Source: a virus. Taken from it: DNA of 54,310 bases. How positions within the stretch are numbered: position 1 is the first letter of the stretch; each line of letters opens with the position of its first letter. The translations under genes were made by a program, and so were the position numbers. The notes below the pieces were generated by a model. The model saw only the letters and a list, made by a program, of their open reading frames with translations. It was not told where the DNA came from and searched no databases. The DNA lies in the IMG/VR virus record IMGVR_UViG_3300020021_000018, positions 1 through 54,310 of that record. The stretch is one strand, 5' to 3'. Shown in pieces: positions 41,787-48,949 of the stretch.

Positions 41787-42197
41787 CTAAAGTTCGATCC
41801 CGGTGACCTCGGCGATGCGCTCCTTGAGGAACTTGAGGTTCTCCGGGGTGCTTCGCAGAGCGAAGGGGCCGACGTGCGTGTAGTTGAAGATCAGCTCCCG
41901 GAAGGAGCCGGCCACACCGGAGTACTCATCGTCAAAGTAGAGCTGGAGGAGGGTCATTGCCTTCGCTGCGATAGAGACGCCAGAGGTGTTGGTCCACTCT
42001 CGCAGCTTCCCGAGAGGGATACCCAGCTCATTCACCACGATCTGGCCGGCGAGGCAACACGTGGTTCCACAGGCACCGCCGGGAAGGATCGCTTCCGTAT
42101 TGACGTAGTAATCCTGATCCCAGTGCTCCAGATCCATCTCGATCTCAGCCACAGCGTCACGTAGGACACGCTCGCCTTCAGCAGTCAGGCGGATCAC
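41787..42197 (-). CDS. Tandem family A, copy 2
   Basis: 136 residues from a GTG overlapping the previous stop (GTGA). It carries CGTTCCLAGQIV and the same 20-residue C-terminus as copy 3. The part between the two conserved ends differs most, as if the middle had evolved faster. Confidence 0.65.
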   Translation of the reverse strand: MIRLTAEGERVLRDAVAEIEMDLEHWDQDYYVNTEAILPGGACGTTCCLAGQIVVNELGIPLGKLREWTNTSGVSIAAKAMTLLQLYFDDEYSGVAGSFRELIFNYTHVGPFALRSTPENLKFLKERIAEVTGIEL

Positions 42198-42601
42198 AGT
42201 TCGATCCCGGTGACCTGAGCGATGCGCTCCTTGAAGAGCTTGAGGTTCTCCGGGGTGCGGGCGAGAAGATTCTCTTCGCTTCGATCGTCCTCGGTGTGCG
42301 TGTAGTAGAAGATCAGCTCCCGGAAGGAGCCGGCATCGTCGCCCTCTTCGCCATCGTCTCCACTAAGCCCGAGAAGCTCCAACGCCTTGCCGGAGAGGTA
42401 GTGGTACCTCTCCCAGTTGGCGAGGACATCAAGCGTCATCCCCAGCTCGTTGGCAACGATCTGGCCGGCGAGACAGGCCGTAGTTCCGCAGCTTGCCCCG
42501 GGGTTGACGTAGTAACTCTGGTTCCAGTGCTCCAGATCCATCTCAAGAGCTTGCATGCCTCGACGTAGGACCGCTTCGCCTTCTTCGGATAGCTTAATCA
42601 T
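42194..42601 (-). CDS. Tandem family A, copy 1
   Basis: 135 residues from the ATG at 42601, with AAAGGAG upstream. It carries CGTTACLAGQIV; its end reads LKLFKERIAQVTGIEL. It lies just behind a promoter and is the first gene of the three copies. Confidence 0.65.
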   Translation of the reverse strand: MIKLSEEGEAVLRRGMQALEMDLEHWNQSYYVNPGASCGTTACLAGQIVANELGMTLDVLANWERYHYLSGKALELLGLSGDDGEEGDDAGSFRELIFYYTHTEDDRSEENLLARTPENLKLFKERIAQVTGIEL

Positions 42602-42680
42602 GATCCGCATTCTCCTTTACGTTGGTCGTTCCGGGGCCGGCGCCACGCGATTGATAGCAGCAACGCCGGCCGGTGCATCG

Positions 42681-42711
42681 ATCCTACCTTACCCCTCGGG
42701 GGGGACGTCAA
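42681..42711 (-). promoter_or_regulatory. Candidate promoter with spacer operator
   Basis: On the minus strand -35 TTGACG (42711-42706) and -10 TAGGAT (42686-42681) are 19 bases apart, longer than usual. The spacer holds TCCCCCCCGAGGGG. It overlaps the end of the 42689 gene and would drive family A. Confidence 0.5.
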
Positions 42712-43225
42712 TATCTTCGGTGAAGTCCGGGAAAGAAACATCAGGCCAGGAAGGAACATCATTCAGGCCGAGCAAAGTCTGATCCGCCTGCCAGTCCAGA
42801 GGCTCCGAAGCCATCGTGTCCGTGAGTGTCTGTGGACGATACTTGGCACGCCACTCAGCAACCGTCTCCGGCTCACGCTCAGGCGCGGCAGGCAGCGCGT
42901 ACGGGACACTCAGGGCCACCATCCGGTAGGCGCCCGTCATGCTCAGATTGTGGATAGCAGCCTGGCGCGCCACGAGGGTCTGCATCATTCCCGGGAAGTC
43001 CTGACTGAGGATCTCATCCTCCGGCCAAGTCCACCTCGGTGGTAGCGACATATCGATCGCGTCGAGTGTGATCAGGGTACCGTCCTCCTCCACCTCGACG
43101 AGTTGCATGCTGTCGAATGGGTCCAGGCCCATATCGCGCACGATGCTGTCGAAGATCGGATACCAGTTCACATCGAGAACCTCCTCGATGACGATCTGGC
43201 CCGTCGTCTCAACTGTCTCCGTCAT
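42689..43225 (-). CDS. Hypothetical protein
   Basis: 178 residues, acidic. The first half has VDVNWYPIFDSIVRDMG-like sequence (LDVNWYPIFDSIVRDMG); the second half is Pro- and Trp-rich. The start has GGAGATTACGGATC upstream. Its last codons overlap a promoter. Not recognised. Confidence 0.5.
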   Translation of the reverse strand: MTETVETTGQIVIEEVLDVNWYPIFDSIVRDMGLDPFDSMQLVEVEEDGTLITLDAIDMSLPPRWTWPEDEILSQDFPGMMQTLVARQAAIHNLSMTGAYRMVALSVPYALPAAPEREPETVAEWRAKYRPQTLTDTMASEPLDWQADQTLLGLNDVPSWPDVSFPDFTEDIDVPPEG

Positions 43226-43449
43226 GATCCGTAATCTCCTCTCTCCCAGCGCTCAGTCTGGGCGCGCATCGCGTCACATTCCTCGCACTTACATGTCCAA
43301 TAGGCGATCGTGAAGAAGCCAGCCGGATGGATCGGAATCGTCAAAGTCCGACGCCCGTACTCATCCCCGCCACGGTAGGGCAGCAGATAGAAATACCAGT
43401 TCGGCTGCCAGCTGTTATAGCCGTGATACCAGATACGTCTACGACTCAT
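43222..43449 (-). CDS. Small hypothetical protein
   Basis: 75 residues from the ATG at 43449, with GGAGGGAGG upstream. Rich in Tyr and Trp, with a CKCEEC motif that may hold metal. The stop overlaps the next ATG. Confidence 0.5.
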   Translation of the reverse strand: MSRRRIWYHGYNSWQPNWYFYLLPYRGGDEYGRRTLTIPIHPAGFFTIAYWTCKCEECDAMRAQTERWERGDYGS

Positions 43450-43453
43450 GATC

Positions 43454-43645
43454 TCAGTCCTCCCTCTCCTGATGGGGATCCGTCTCGCGCAAGATGACGG
43501 CGTAATGCTTTTCGCAGAGGCGCACAATGTGCTGCCCGGCGAGACCGTGAAGCATCACATCCTGCACAGCGCGGCCCGGACACAGGTCGGTATCCGATTG
43601 GAGGGCAACAGTTTTGCCCCAGTCGCATTCCAGTAACCCAAACAT
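43454..43645 (-). CDS. Small hypothetical protein
   Basis: 63 residues from the ATG at 43645, with AAAGGAG and the GGATC start context. Contains LCPGRAVQDVMLHGL and three cysteines. Not recognised. Confidence 0.45.
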   Translation of the reverse strand: MFGLLECDWGKTVALQSDTDLCPGRAVQDVMLHGLAGQHIVRLCEKHYAVILRETDPHQERED

Positions 43646-43659
43646 GATCCGTTCTCCTT

Positions 43660-44175
43660 TCACGCTGGCTGCTTCAGCCAAACTGGAACGAGGTCCGCAC
43701 GACCCTTGGCGACAAGATATTCGATGGCGGACTCTGGTCCGTATAGCCGACCAGCCTTGTTGAATACTGGACGATTCTCATTGATTGCTTTCAGTTCCGC
43801 CTCCTCTGCTATTTCTCGACTCGGGAATAAGTCGAGCTTTCCGGTAGCCATCCATTCTCTCCAAATAGCCGTTCGCAAATGCTCCTTGGATCGTATTCGT
43901 ATATCGAATGTCACGCCTACATATAAGAGAACATCAGAGATGTCATAATGCCAGTAGAGAAAGGTTGGAGTGTCTACCACCTTCGTGAGGGTGATTGGTG
44001 TTATCGCTGGGGTATCAGTCACTGCTAGAGGCCGGGGCTCGACCTCCTCCTCGACACCGAAAAGTCCCCGCAGCTTAACTTTTTGCTCCACAGTTAATCG
44101 CGGTGCCGACTTTACTGTGCGTCGGATGATCTCGTTCTCACGCATTTCGCACCTTGCGCAGCCCGGCTTGGACAT
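43660..44175 (-). CDS. GIY-YIG nuclease-like protein
   Basis: 171 residues from the ATG at 44175. A short zinc-like CARC lies at the N-terminus, then a linker. The C-terminal half shows the pattern of a GIY-YIG domain: FLYWHYDISDVLLYVGVT, RIRSKEH, and AEEAELKAINENRPVFN. The usual GIY is changed to WHY. Base use is more AT-rich than the neighbours. It could be a homing-type nuclease or a remnant. Confidence 0.6.
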   Translation of the reverse strand: MSKPGCARCEMRENEIIRRTVKSAPRLTVEQKVKLRGLFGVEEEVEPRPLAVTDTPAITPITLTKVVDTPTFLYWHYDISDVLLYVGVTFDIRIRSKEHLRTAIWREWMATGKLDLFPSREIAEEAELKAINENRPVFNKAGRLYGPESAIEYLVAKGRADLVPVWLKQPA

Positions 44176-44204
44176 ATGATCCGTTCCCCTTTCCATAACC
44201 TCCG

Positions 44205-44423
44205 TTATACCGTCACCGCGAATTGGGCCAGCGGATTATCGATAGCGTGGCGTCCGTGGCCGGAATGGTAGGTGAAGATGCCGGCGATGCGCATCTTGCC
44301 GAAGAATTCGCTGATCCTTTCCGCATGCTTGATGAATTGGATCAGAACGAATAGGCAGATGATGACGTAGGCGATTCCCCAATAGGGATTGTCTTGACCC
44401 AGGGCGATCAGATGCTTAATCAC
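44205..44423 (-). CDS. Small membrane protein
   Basis: 72 residues from a GTG, with GAGGAG upstream. One membrane segment (IAYVIICLFVLIQFI), then a basic and polar tail. Function unknown. Confidence 0.5.
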   Translation of the reverse strand: MIKHLIALGQDNPYWGIAYVIICLFVLIQFIKHAERISEFFGKMRIAGIFTYHSGHGRHAIDNPLAQFAVTV

Positions 44424-44425
44424 TT

Positions 44426-44761
44426 CTACTCCTCGTCTTTTTCGATCATCATTGTTGCTCCGAATATGACGTGACGGTAAACGTCATGCCACGTTTCCTG
44501 TTTCGCTCCGATGTCATTCCACACAACACTGTTGAGATCTGTCATTCCGCCGTATTGAATCTGTGGCTGACCGAAGTCGCCATCGTCGACAGAGTTACCT
44601 ATCACCTTGGCGTCATGGATACAGACCTCCCCGGGGAGATGCAGGACAGGCATCTCTAAGGCATCCGAAAGGCTGTCCAGCCCATCCAGGATTTCATCGG
44701 GATCCTGGATCACCAGAATGAACTTCCCATTGGGGAAAGTCATCGTCTTCAACGTGATCAT
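44426..44761 (-). CDS. Hypothetical protein
   Basis: 111 residues. Strand-rich (KTMTFPNGKFILVIQDPDE, then LHLPGEVCIHDAKVIG). No family recognised. The ATG overlaps the previous stop. Confidence 0.5.
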   Translation of the reverse strand: MITLKTMTFPNGKFILVIQDPDEILDGLDSLSDALEMPVLHLPGEVCIHDAKVIGNSVDDGDFGQPQIQYGGMTDLNSVVWNDIGAKQETWHDVYRHVIFGATMMIEKDEE

Positions 44762-44928
44762 CGGTGACTCCTCGAATGGCTCGGACTCGGATGACCCTGA
44801 TGCGGGGCCTTACTCTTCCTGTCCTGGCCGATCGTGTAGCCGGCCAGGAGGATGACGATGATGACGATCCCGAGAGCTATCCCAAGGAAGCATCCGATGG
44901 GGCTGGAACCTGCCGAATCATCAGACAT
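44758..44928 (-). CDS. Small membrane protein
   Basis: 56 residues from the ATG at 44928. One membrane segment (IGCFLGIALGIVIIVILLAG), then a basic, Ser/His-rich tail. The ATG overlaps the preceding gene. Confidence 0.5.
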   Translation of the reverse strand: MSDDSAGSSPIGCFLGIALGIVIIVILLAGYTIGQDRKSKAPHQGHPSPSHSRSHR

Positions 44929-45178
44929 CCGACTCCTCCTTACAGAAGGGGCACTCACGCTTGTGCTTCTCGTAGGCGCGCTCTTCTGCCTGGCGCCTTG
45001 TCTCCCCTACGAAAATGGCAGCCCAGACAGCTGCACCAGCCGCCCAGAGGTAGCCGACCCGATCACCCTGCACGAAGTAGAAGACCACCCAGTAGCTGTA
45101 GGCAAGAAAAGCAATCGCGGAAAGGTACTGCCAGCGACTCGGCCGCTTCAAAAGCATCGTGAAGCGTGTCTTAGACAT
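44921..45178 (-). CDS. Tandem membrane pair, copy 2
   Basis: 85 residues from the ATG at 45178. Two membrane segments (YLSAIAFLAYSYWVVFYFV and YLWAAGAAVWAAIFVGE), then a charged tail with CPFC and the end KEESDV. It shares layout and C-terminus with the next upstream gene, so the two arose by duplication. Confidence 0.6.
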   Translation of the reverse strand: MSKTRFTMLLKRPSRWQYLSAIAFLAYSYWVVFYFVQGDRVGYLWAAGAAVWAAIFVGETRRQAEERAYEKHKRECPFCKEESDV

Positions 45179-45407
45179 CTGACTCCTCCTTCTCACGCTT
45201 GGCCTTGAGTGCCTTCGTCTCAGCCACCAGGAAACCCGTGTAGATGAGACACATAGCCCACCATATGAAGGCGTAGACGTAGTGCCCCTGGATATAAAGG
45301 ATCACCGCGACGATGGCGCACAGAGGTACGGCGACAGCGGAGGCGCGCTGGAAGCGGTAGGTTGCCGACTCCCGGTAGAACTTCAGGAACTTGGCCTTCA
45401 GGCTCAT
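45171..45407 (-). CDS. Tandem membrane pair, copy 1
   Basis: 78 residues with two membrane segments (AVAVPLCAIVAVILYIQG and AFIWWAMCLIYTGFLVAE) and the same EKEESDV end as copy 2. It lacks the CPFC. The ATG touches the previous stop. Confidence 0.6.
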   Translation of the reverse strand: MSLKAKFLKFYRESATYRFQRASAVAVPLCAIVAVILYIQGHYVYAFIWWAMCLIYTGFLVAETKALKAKREKEESDV

Positions 45408-45664
45408 CAGAATCTCACCTTCCTTAGAGGCCCACCCTCGGTGATGAGGCGCAGCTTCGCGAGACGCTGCACGGCGACGAGGGCAAGAACTTTCGGCATC
45501 GCCGGATCACGCTGCGACGTCTCTTCGATTTGCAGAGCGAGTGCCCCGAGGGCTGTACCTTCACTTGTCGTCTGAGTCCCGGCGACAATGGCATCGATGA
45601 TCCCGTCGAGCCAGTCGTAACGACCGGCGAGAGTATCGAGGATCTCCTGCATCGGATCGGTCAC
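45407..45664 (-). CDS. Tandem family B, copy 3
   Basis: 85 residues, helical, ending in LALVAVQRLAKLRL plus a short tail. This end is shared in form with the two upstream genes (AVTAVHRLLMLRL and IATAAIYRIAKRRM). Probably a diverged tandem triplication. Function unknown. Confidence 0.55.
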   Translation of the reverse strand: MTDPMQEILDTLAGRYDWLDGIIDAIVAGTQTTSEGTALGALALQIEETSQRDPAMPKVLALVAVQRLAKLRLITEGGPLRKVRF

Positions 45665-45897
45665 AGCTTCGCCTCCAGACGAAGCATGAGGAGACGGTGG
45701 ACGGCCGTGACCGCCATCATGTTGCCGGCCCCACCACTCGGATCTCGGCGCAAGGACTCCGCCATACTCGTCATCAGCTCAGCGATACTCATGATTCCTT
45801 CCTCGACACCACCTTCCATTGTGTCGAGAAGTTCATCGAGCCTCGGCTGCGTCTCGTTGATGATCTTCAAATTGTGCTGATACGGCGTCTCGGTCAT
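45661..45897 (-). CDS. Tandem family B, copy 2
   Basis: 78 residues, helical: LDELLDTMEGGVEEGIMSIAELM, then a conserved-type end MMAVTAVHRLLMLRLE. Overlaps neighbours at both ends by ATGA. Confidence 0.55.
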   Translation of the reverse strand: MTETPYQHNLKIINETQPRLDELLDTMEGGVEEGIMSIAELMTSMAESLRRDPSGGAGNMMAVTAVHRLLMLRLEAKL

Positions 45898-46163
45898 TTC
45901 ATCAGCTCCATCCGGCGCTTCGCGATGCGGTAAATCGCCGCCGTGGCGATGAGGGGGGCCGCCTCAAGTCCGCCGGCTTCCACGATCATCTGACGTACGA
46001 GGGAGGCGACGGCGATATCCTCGCCATGCTCCGTGATGGTTTCGATGAACTGGTAGACGACGCCATCAAGGGCATCCTCTTCGAGAGACTGGACCTGCTT
46101 GTAGGTGCTCTCGACGAGGGCACGGAACTCGGTGAGATTGTGCTCGGGGTGATCGCAACTCAT
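45894..46163 (-). CDS. Tandem family B, copy 1
   Basis: 89 residues, helical: VESTYKQVQSLEEDALDGVV, then AAPLIATAAIYRIAKRRM. The start has AAGGAGTAAACGGATC upstream. Same layout as copies 2 and 3. Confidence 0.55.
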   Translation of the reverse strand: MSCDHPEHNLTEFRALVESTYKQVQSLEEDALDGVVYQFIETITEHGEDIAVASLVRQMIVEAGGLEAAPLIATAAIYRIAKRRMELMK

Positions 46164-46450
46164 GATCCGTTTACTCCTTCTTCTTCGGGCATTGAAACCC
46201 GGCGGGCATCCAAGACGGCCAGGACGAAGGACGCCAAAACAAGCGCGTCAGTCTCCTGCCTCTCATCCACCCCATGCAGCCGGAAAAGCTTCGCCAGGTC
46301 GATGTGGAGGCGCTGACGTGGTGTACGTCCGAAGCCAAGCTCATGCTGCGGAGTCCACGTATACGGGGGACGGCGCAGCACTTTCGGCTTAGCTGCCGTT
46401 ATCACCCGCGTGACGGCGCGCTCCATTGTTCCTCGACCATCTTGGACCAT
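46160..46450 (-). CDS. Hypothetical protein
   Basis: 96 residues from the ATG at 46450 (GGGAGG upstream); an internal ATG at 46426 is also possible. Basic first half with Pro-rich segment, acidic end. Overlaps the upstream gene by 49 bases if the longer form is used. Confidence 0.45.
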   Translation of the reverse strand: MVQDGRGTMERAVTRVITAAKPKVLRRPPYTWTPQHELGFGRTPRQRLHIDLAKLFRLHGVDERQETDALVLASFVLAVLDARRVSMPEEEGVNGS

Positions 46451-46710
46451 CTTTCCTCCCTCTTCTTCGCTCGATACTCGGCTGAGGCGACCGCATTGGC
46501 TGTCTTACATAGCCGGCAGCGGCACCCGTATTCGCGGTAGGTCATCAACTCGCCGTGGATGACATTCGCCAAACCGGCCTTCAGGCGTGCCGCATGGTAG
46601 GCGCGACGCTCCTTCGTGTACCTATTCCCGGCCTCACGGCACGGGGTGCAGCAGCACTTGTGATTGAAGCGTGCCGTGATAGTTCCGTGCACGATCGGTT
46701 TGCGCGTCAT
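46402..46710 (-). CDS. Small protein with two CxCxxC motifs
   Basis: 102 residues. Two copies of a short unit: HGTITARFNHKCCCTPCREA and HGELMTYREYGCRCRLCKTA. Each has a Gly-His-like start and a CxCxxC cluster, probably for zinc. The same unit is at the end of the HNH protein at 7261. A nucleic-acid-binding role is likely. Confidence 0.6.
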   Translation of the reverse strand: MTRKPIVHGTITARFNHKCCCTPCREAGNRYTKERRAYHAARLKAGLANVIHGELMTYREYGCRCRLCKTANAVASAEYRAKKREERWSKMVEEQWSAPSRG

Positions 46711-47009
46711 GCCGCCAGAGCCGCCTCCGCGAGAGCGCCCTGAGCCCGGTGCCGCTTTGCCGCATTGCCACGCTCCAGAAGCTTGGCGACCTTCTGCGGT
46801 GTGAGGCCCTCAATCATCTGGGCGATCTGCCACACCTCCAGCCCACCCTCGCGTAGTGCTACGACAGCCATCGCACGCTCATCCGCCAGATCACTAGAGA
46901 TCTGGCGGGTGACAAGCTCGATCAGTTCTGCCGCACGGACCACGATCTCCGCCGCACCCAGCCCCGCCAATTCGGCCTGGACGGCAGCACGCACCTCTTG
47001 ATCACTCAT
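46707..47009 (-). CDS. Hypothetical HTH-like regulator candidate
   Basis: 100 residues from the ATG at 47009. Helical; the part LREGGLEVWQIAQMIEG, then LTPQKVAKLLERGNAAKR resembles a sigma-like or repressor helix-turn-helix. It is the first true gene behind the promoter at 47070-47098, and its start overlaps the end of a 12-codon leader. Confidence 0.55.
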   Translation of the reverse strand: MSDQEVRAAVQAELAGLGAAEIVVRAAELIELVTRQISSDLADERAMAVVALREGGLEVWQIAQMIEGLTPQKVAKLLERGNAAKRHRAQGALAEAALAA

Positions 47010-47040
47010 CAGGAACACCACCTTCTTCGATGTGACTCAT
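47002..47040 (-). CDS. Possible 12-residue leader peptide
   Basis: ATG at 47040 has a strong ribosome site (AGGGAGGAACG). The frame reads MSHIEEGGVPDE and stops at 47002, overlapping the ATG of the next gene by 8 bases in another frame. The real gene has a weaker site, so its translation may depend on the leader. Confidence 0.45.
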   Translation of the reverse strand: MSHIEEGGVPDE

Positions 47041-47069
47041 CGGTCGTTCCTCCCTTAGTCATGGAGCAA

Positions 47070-47098
47070 AGCCTACACCCCCACCGAGGGTAAAGCTA
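47070..47098 (-). promoter_or_regulatory. Candidate promoter with spacer operator
   Basis: On the minus strand -10 TAGGCT (47075-47070) and a poor -35 TAGCTT are 17 bases apart. The spacer TACCCTCGGTGGGGGTG matches the shared element well. It starts the long leftward accessory unit. Confidence 0.55.
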
Positions 47099-47377
47099 GC
47101 TGAGGGGAAGGGTTACACAATTAGTTCTACATTATGACACTACCCTCTTCACAGCCGTCACAAGAACTCAGGGTGATCAGCTCATCACCACCAGTCACGC
47201 CAGGGGACTACCGTGACATCCCATGTCCCGAGGCCTGTCCCAGTCCTTCTCTATATAACTACTGGTCACAGTAGTAGTAGTTAGTTAGTGACAGGTGTGA
47301 ACCCAAGACTGATGCCGAAGTGTTAAGCGGTATTACACAACACAAGTTTGGGACAAGATCAAGATGCACCCCCTACT
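47099..47377. other. Non-coding control region with GTCAC motifs
   Basis: No gene fits here. The region is more AT-rich than its surroundings. It contains repeated GTCAC or its complement (about 47158, 47197, 47213, 47265, 47396), two TTACACAA words (about 47115 and 47333), and an AT-rich stretch near 47255-47295. It could hold operators or replication signals. Confidence 0.5.
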
Positions 47378-47436
47378 GGTGTAATTGGGAGGGCCGTCAC
47401 AAACATCTCTGATATACTGAGAAACGTGATTACACC
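47378..47436 (+). promoter_or_regulatory. Extended -10 promoter flanked by an inverted repeat
   Basis: TGATATACT (47410-47418) is an extended -10 site. The start of transcription would be near 47425, one base before a GTG. An 8-bp inverted repeat, GGTGTAAT (47378-47385) and ATTACACC (47429-47436), flanks the promoter and may be a paired operator. Confidence 0.55.
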
Positions 47437-47650
47437 CAAGAATCGAGCCAAGTGGCTCACCACACTCGGAGTCTGGCGTGGCATCCGGGCCGGAGTCGAC
47501 TTCGACTGCGACATTCCACGGATGCGGATGCGTCTCTACAAGTGGGCCGCCTACCACAAGCTCTGGATCAGGACGAAGGTCGAAGGCGACATCATCTACT
47601 TCTCCGTGAGCAAACTCAGGCCAACGGAGCCCTCGGATGTTCCTCGATGA
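47426..47650 (+). CDS. Small basic protein, leaderless gene
   Basis: 74 residues from a GTG at 47426. Basic, ending with LYKWAAYHKLWIRTKVEGDI, a pattern seen in small actinophage proteins that look like winged helices. No ribosome site lies upstream, and the promoter places the 5' end of the mRNA at the start codon. It converges with the 47978 gene and overlaps it by 35 bases. Confidence 0.55.
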   Translation: MITPKNRAKWLTTLGVWRGIRAGVDFDCDIPRMRMRLYKWAAYHKLWIRTKVEGDIIYFSVSKLRPTEPSDVPR

Positions 47651-47978
47651 CTCCGACACCACGAGAAGCAAGATCCCTCAACTGTGCCGAGACGATCGCC
47701 CTCGTCCGGGCCGCATCCGAAACCACATTGATCTCCTCCGCCACGACCTGCGGGGCACGCTCCAGGCGATACAGCTTCGCCAAACGATCCGTGATCCGTA
47801 CAGCTAGCTCGGCGAAACGAGGATCAGCACCGTTGTCCTCGTCGCCACCCATCTGCTCCTCACACCAATTCAAGTAGCGGGTGAGCCTACCGACAAGCTG
47901 GCCACGCACAGCCGGCTGCTGAGAAGCCACCTCAGCCTCTGTGAGTTCCCCAGACACCTGCCACACCACGTCAGTCAT
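47616..47978 (-). CDS. Hypothetical helical protein
   Basis: 120 residues. Helical, with DPRFAELAVRITDRLAKLYRLE in the middle. The pattern is like small regulator or terminase-small-type proteins but no family is clear. A TTGACA lies directly before the ATG, which cannot act as a -35 for this gene. Confidence 0.5.
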   Translation of the reverse strand: MTDVVWQVSGELTEAEVASQQPAVRGQLVGRLTRYLNWCEEQMGGDEDNGADPRFAELAVRITDRLAKLYRLERAPQVVAEEINVVSDAARTRAIVSAQLRDLASRGVGVIEEHPRAPLA

Positions 47979-48122
47979 GTCAAGCAGCCTACGGCCGGCA
48001 CAGCAGGCTAGGCGGCTTCAGGAAAAAGCATGCCTATTCAGCACAGCTGGGCTTGATCTTCTTCCCGGCCTGGAAGAGATACTCCGCTGGCTAAGAGGGC
48101 TCTCCTGTTTGGTCGCCAGGAA

Positions 48123-48139
48123 AGGAGGGTCACCCTCCT
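48123..48139. repeat. Perfect 8+1+8 palindrome
   Basis: AGGAGGGT-C-ACCCTCCT. The dyad has a single central base, typical of a binding site for a dimeric protein. The centre contains GTCAC, the motif seen several times in the 47.1-47.4 kb region. Confidence 0.65.
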
Positions 48140-48485
48140 CTAGGCAACATGCATGTAGGTCCCCAAGATTTCCAAGATCCTCAGAAACTTGGCTTCTAGG
48201 TAAGCGCTTTCCTGGAAATTTCCGCAGGCCAACCTACCTGGACATATTGAAGAGGAGCAAATACTTGTTAAAGCAAACAAAACTGGCGGGGTGGGGGTTA
48301 TGCGTGCATCTAGCTGTTTTTTGCCGGGAAAACCTGTTCGCCTGATAGCCTATGGTCTGTTTGGCTTTGTGTCAATGGGCTTTTCGGTCATTGTTGTAAG
48401 GATCAAGGTTGTGCCCCTGTGTAGCTAAGTGGGTATGGGCTTGTGCCCCTATGTGCTTGTGTGCCTAGGCTTCTAAGGCTTTGAT

Positions 48486-48544
48486 CAAATGGTGTCTGTC
48501 CTGGCCAAATGGTGAATACGTAGATCAAATGGTGGGCGTGGGGG
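48486..48544 (+). repeat. Three CAAATGGTG direct repeats
   Basis: CAAATGGTG at 48486, 48506 and 48536, spaced 20 and 30 bases. The first and third are preceded by GAT. Spacing in steps of ten bases puts them on one face of the helix, as with iterons. Confidence 0.6.
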
Positions 48545-48656
48545 GTACGTGGCCCCCTGTGTGGGGTGTATATAGGCAGGCCGGGGGCTTGCCGATCATC
48601 CGATGGGAGATCAGCCGAAGGGTGGATGGGGGATCAGCCGAAGGTACTAGGTAGGC

Positions 48657-48742
48657 CTAGTCTTTTCGGCCATCATCCGAAGGGTGGATACGTAGATGGC
48701 CGATCGGTCTAGGTTCCCCCTAGTCTTTTCGGCCATCATCCG
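48657..48742 (+). repeat. 23-bp direct repeat, two copies
   Basis: Identical 23-base copies at 48657-48679 and 48720-48742, 63 bases apart. Each starts CTAGTCTTTTCGGCC and ends ATCATCCG. The first copy forms one arm of a 9-bp hairpin with 48695-48703. Confidence 0.65.
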
Positions 48743-48876
48743 TTCGTTGGGCAGCGTGACCCGGCCGTTTGGGTAGGCTCCGCCCTATGGCTTAACTGTA
48801 CCCCCCTTATGGGGGATCAGGCAAACGGGCGTCAGGATGAGCCAAACGGGTGGCGTAGTGAAGCCGAAAGGATGAC

Positions 48877-48905
48877 TTGACAACCCTACCGGGGGTGAGA
48901 CGATT
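48877..48905 (+). promoter_or_regulatory. Promoter of the right early arm with spacer operator
   Basis: -35 TTGACA (48877-48882) with 17 bases to ACGATT. The spacer ACCCTACCGGGGGTGAG carries the shared element. The string GGTGAGACGATT is repeated at the 50.6 kb promoter, which supports ACGATT as the -10. It drives the gene at 48950. Confidence 0.55.
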
Positions 48906-48949
48906 GACGTAGTTCCGCACCAGGCGGGGCACGGTGAGAGGTTCGGATC

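Larger units (their letters stand above)
47979..48876. other. Long non-coding region
   Basis: Nearly 0.9 kb with no credible gene. The longest frames lack ribosome sites and family signals. It contains a palindrome, three CAAATGGTG words, a 23-bp direct repeat, a 9-bp hairpin (48666-48674 with 48695-48703) and several variants of CCGAA(A)GG. It lies between the divergent accessory and early arms. An origin, a packaging site or a regulatory RNA are all possible. Confidence 0.6.

Noticed and set aside
48345-48949. Minus-strand frame of 281 codons ending at 48785
   Set aside because: It is antisense to the well-supported 48950 gene and extends into the repeat region. No ribosome site.
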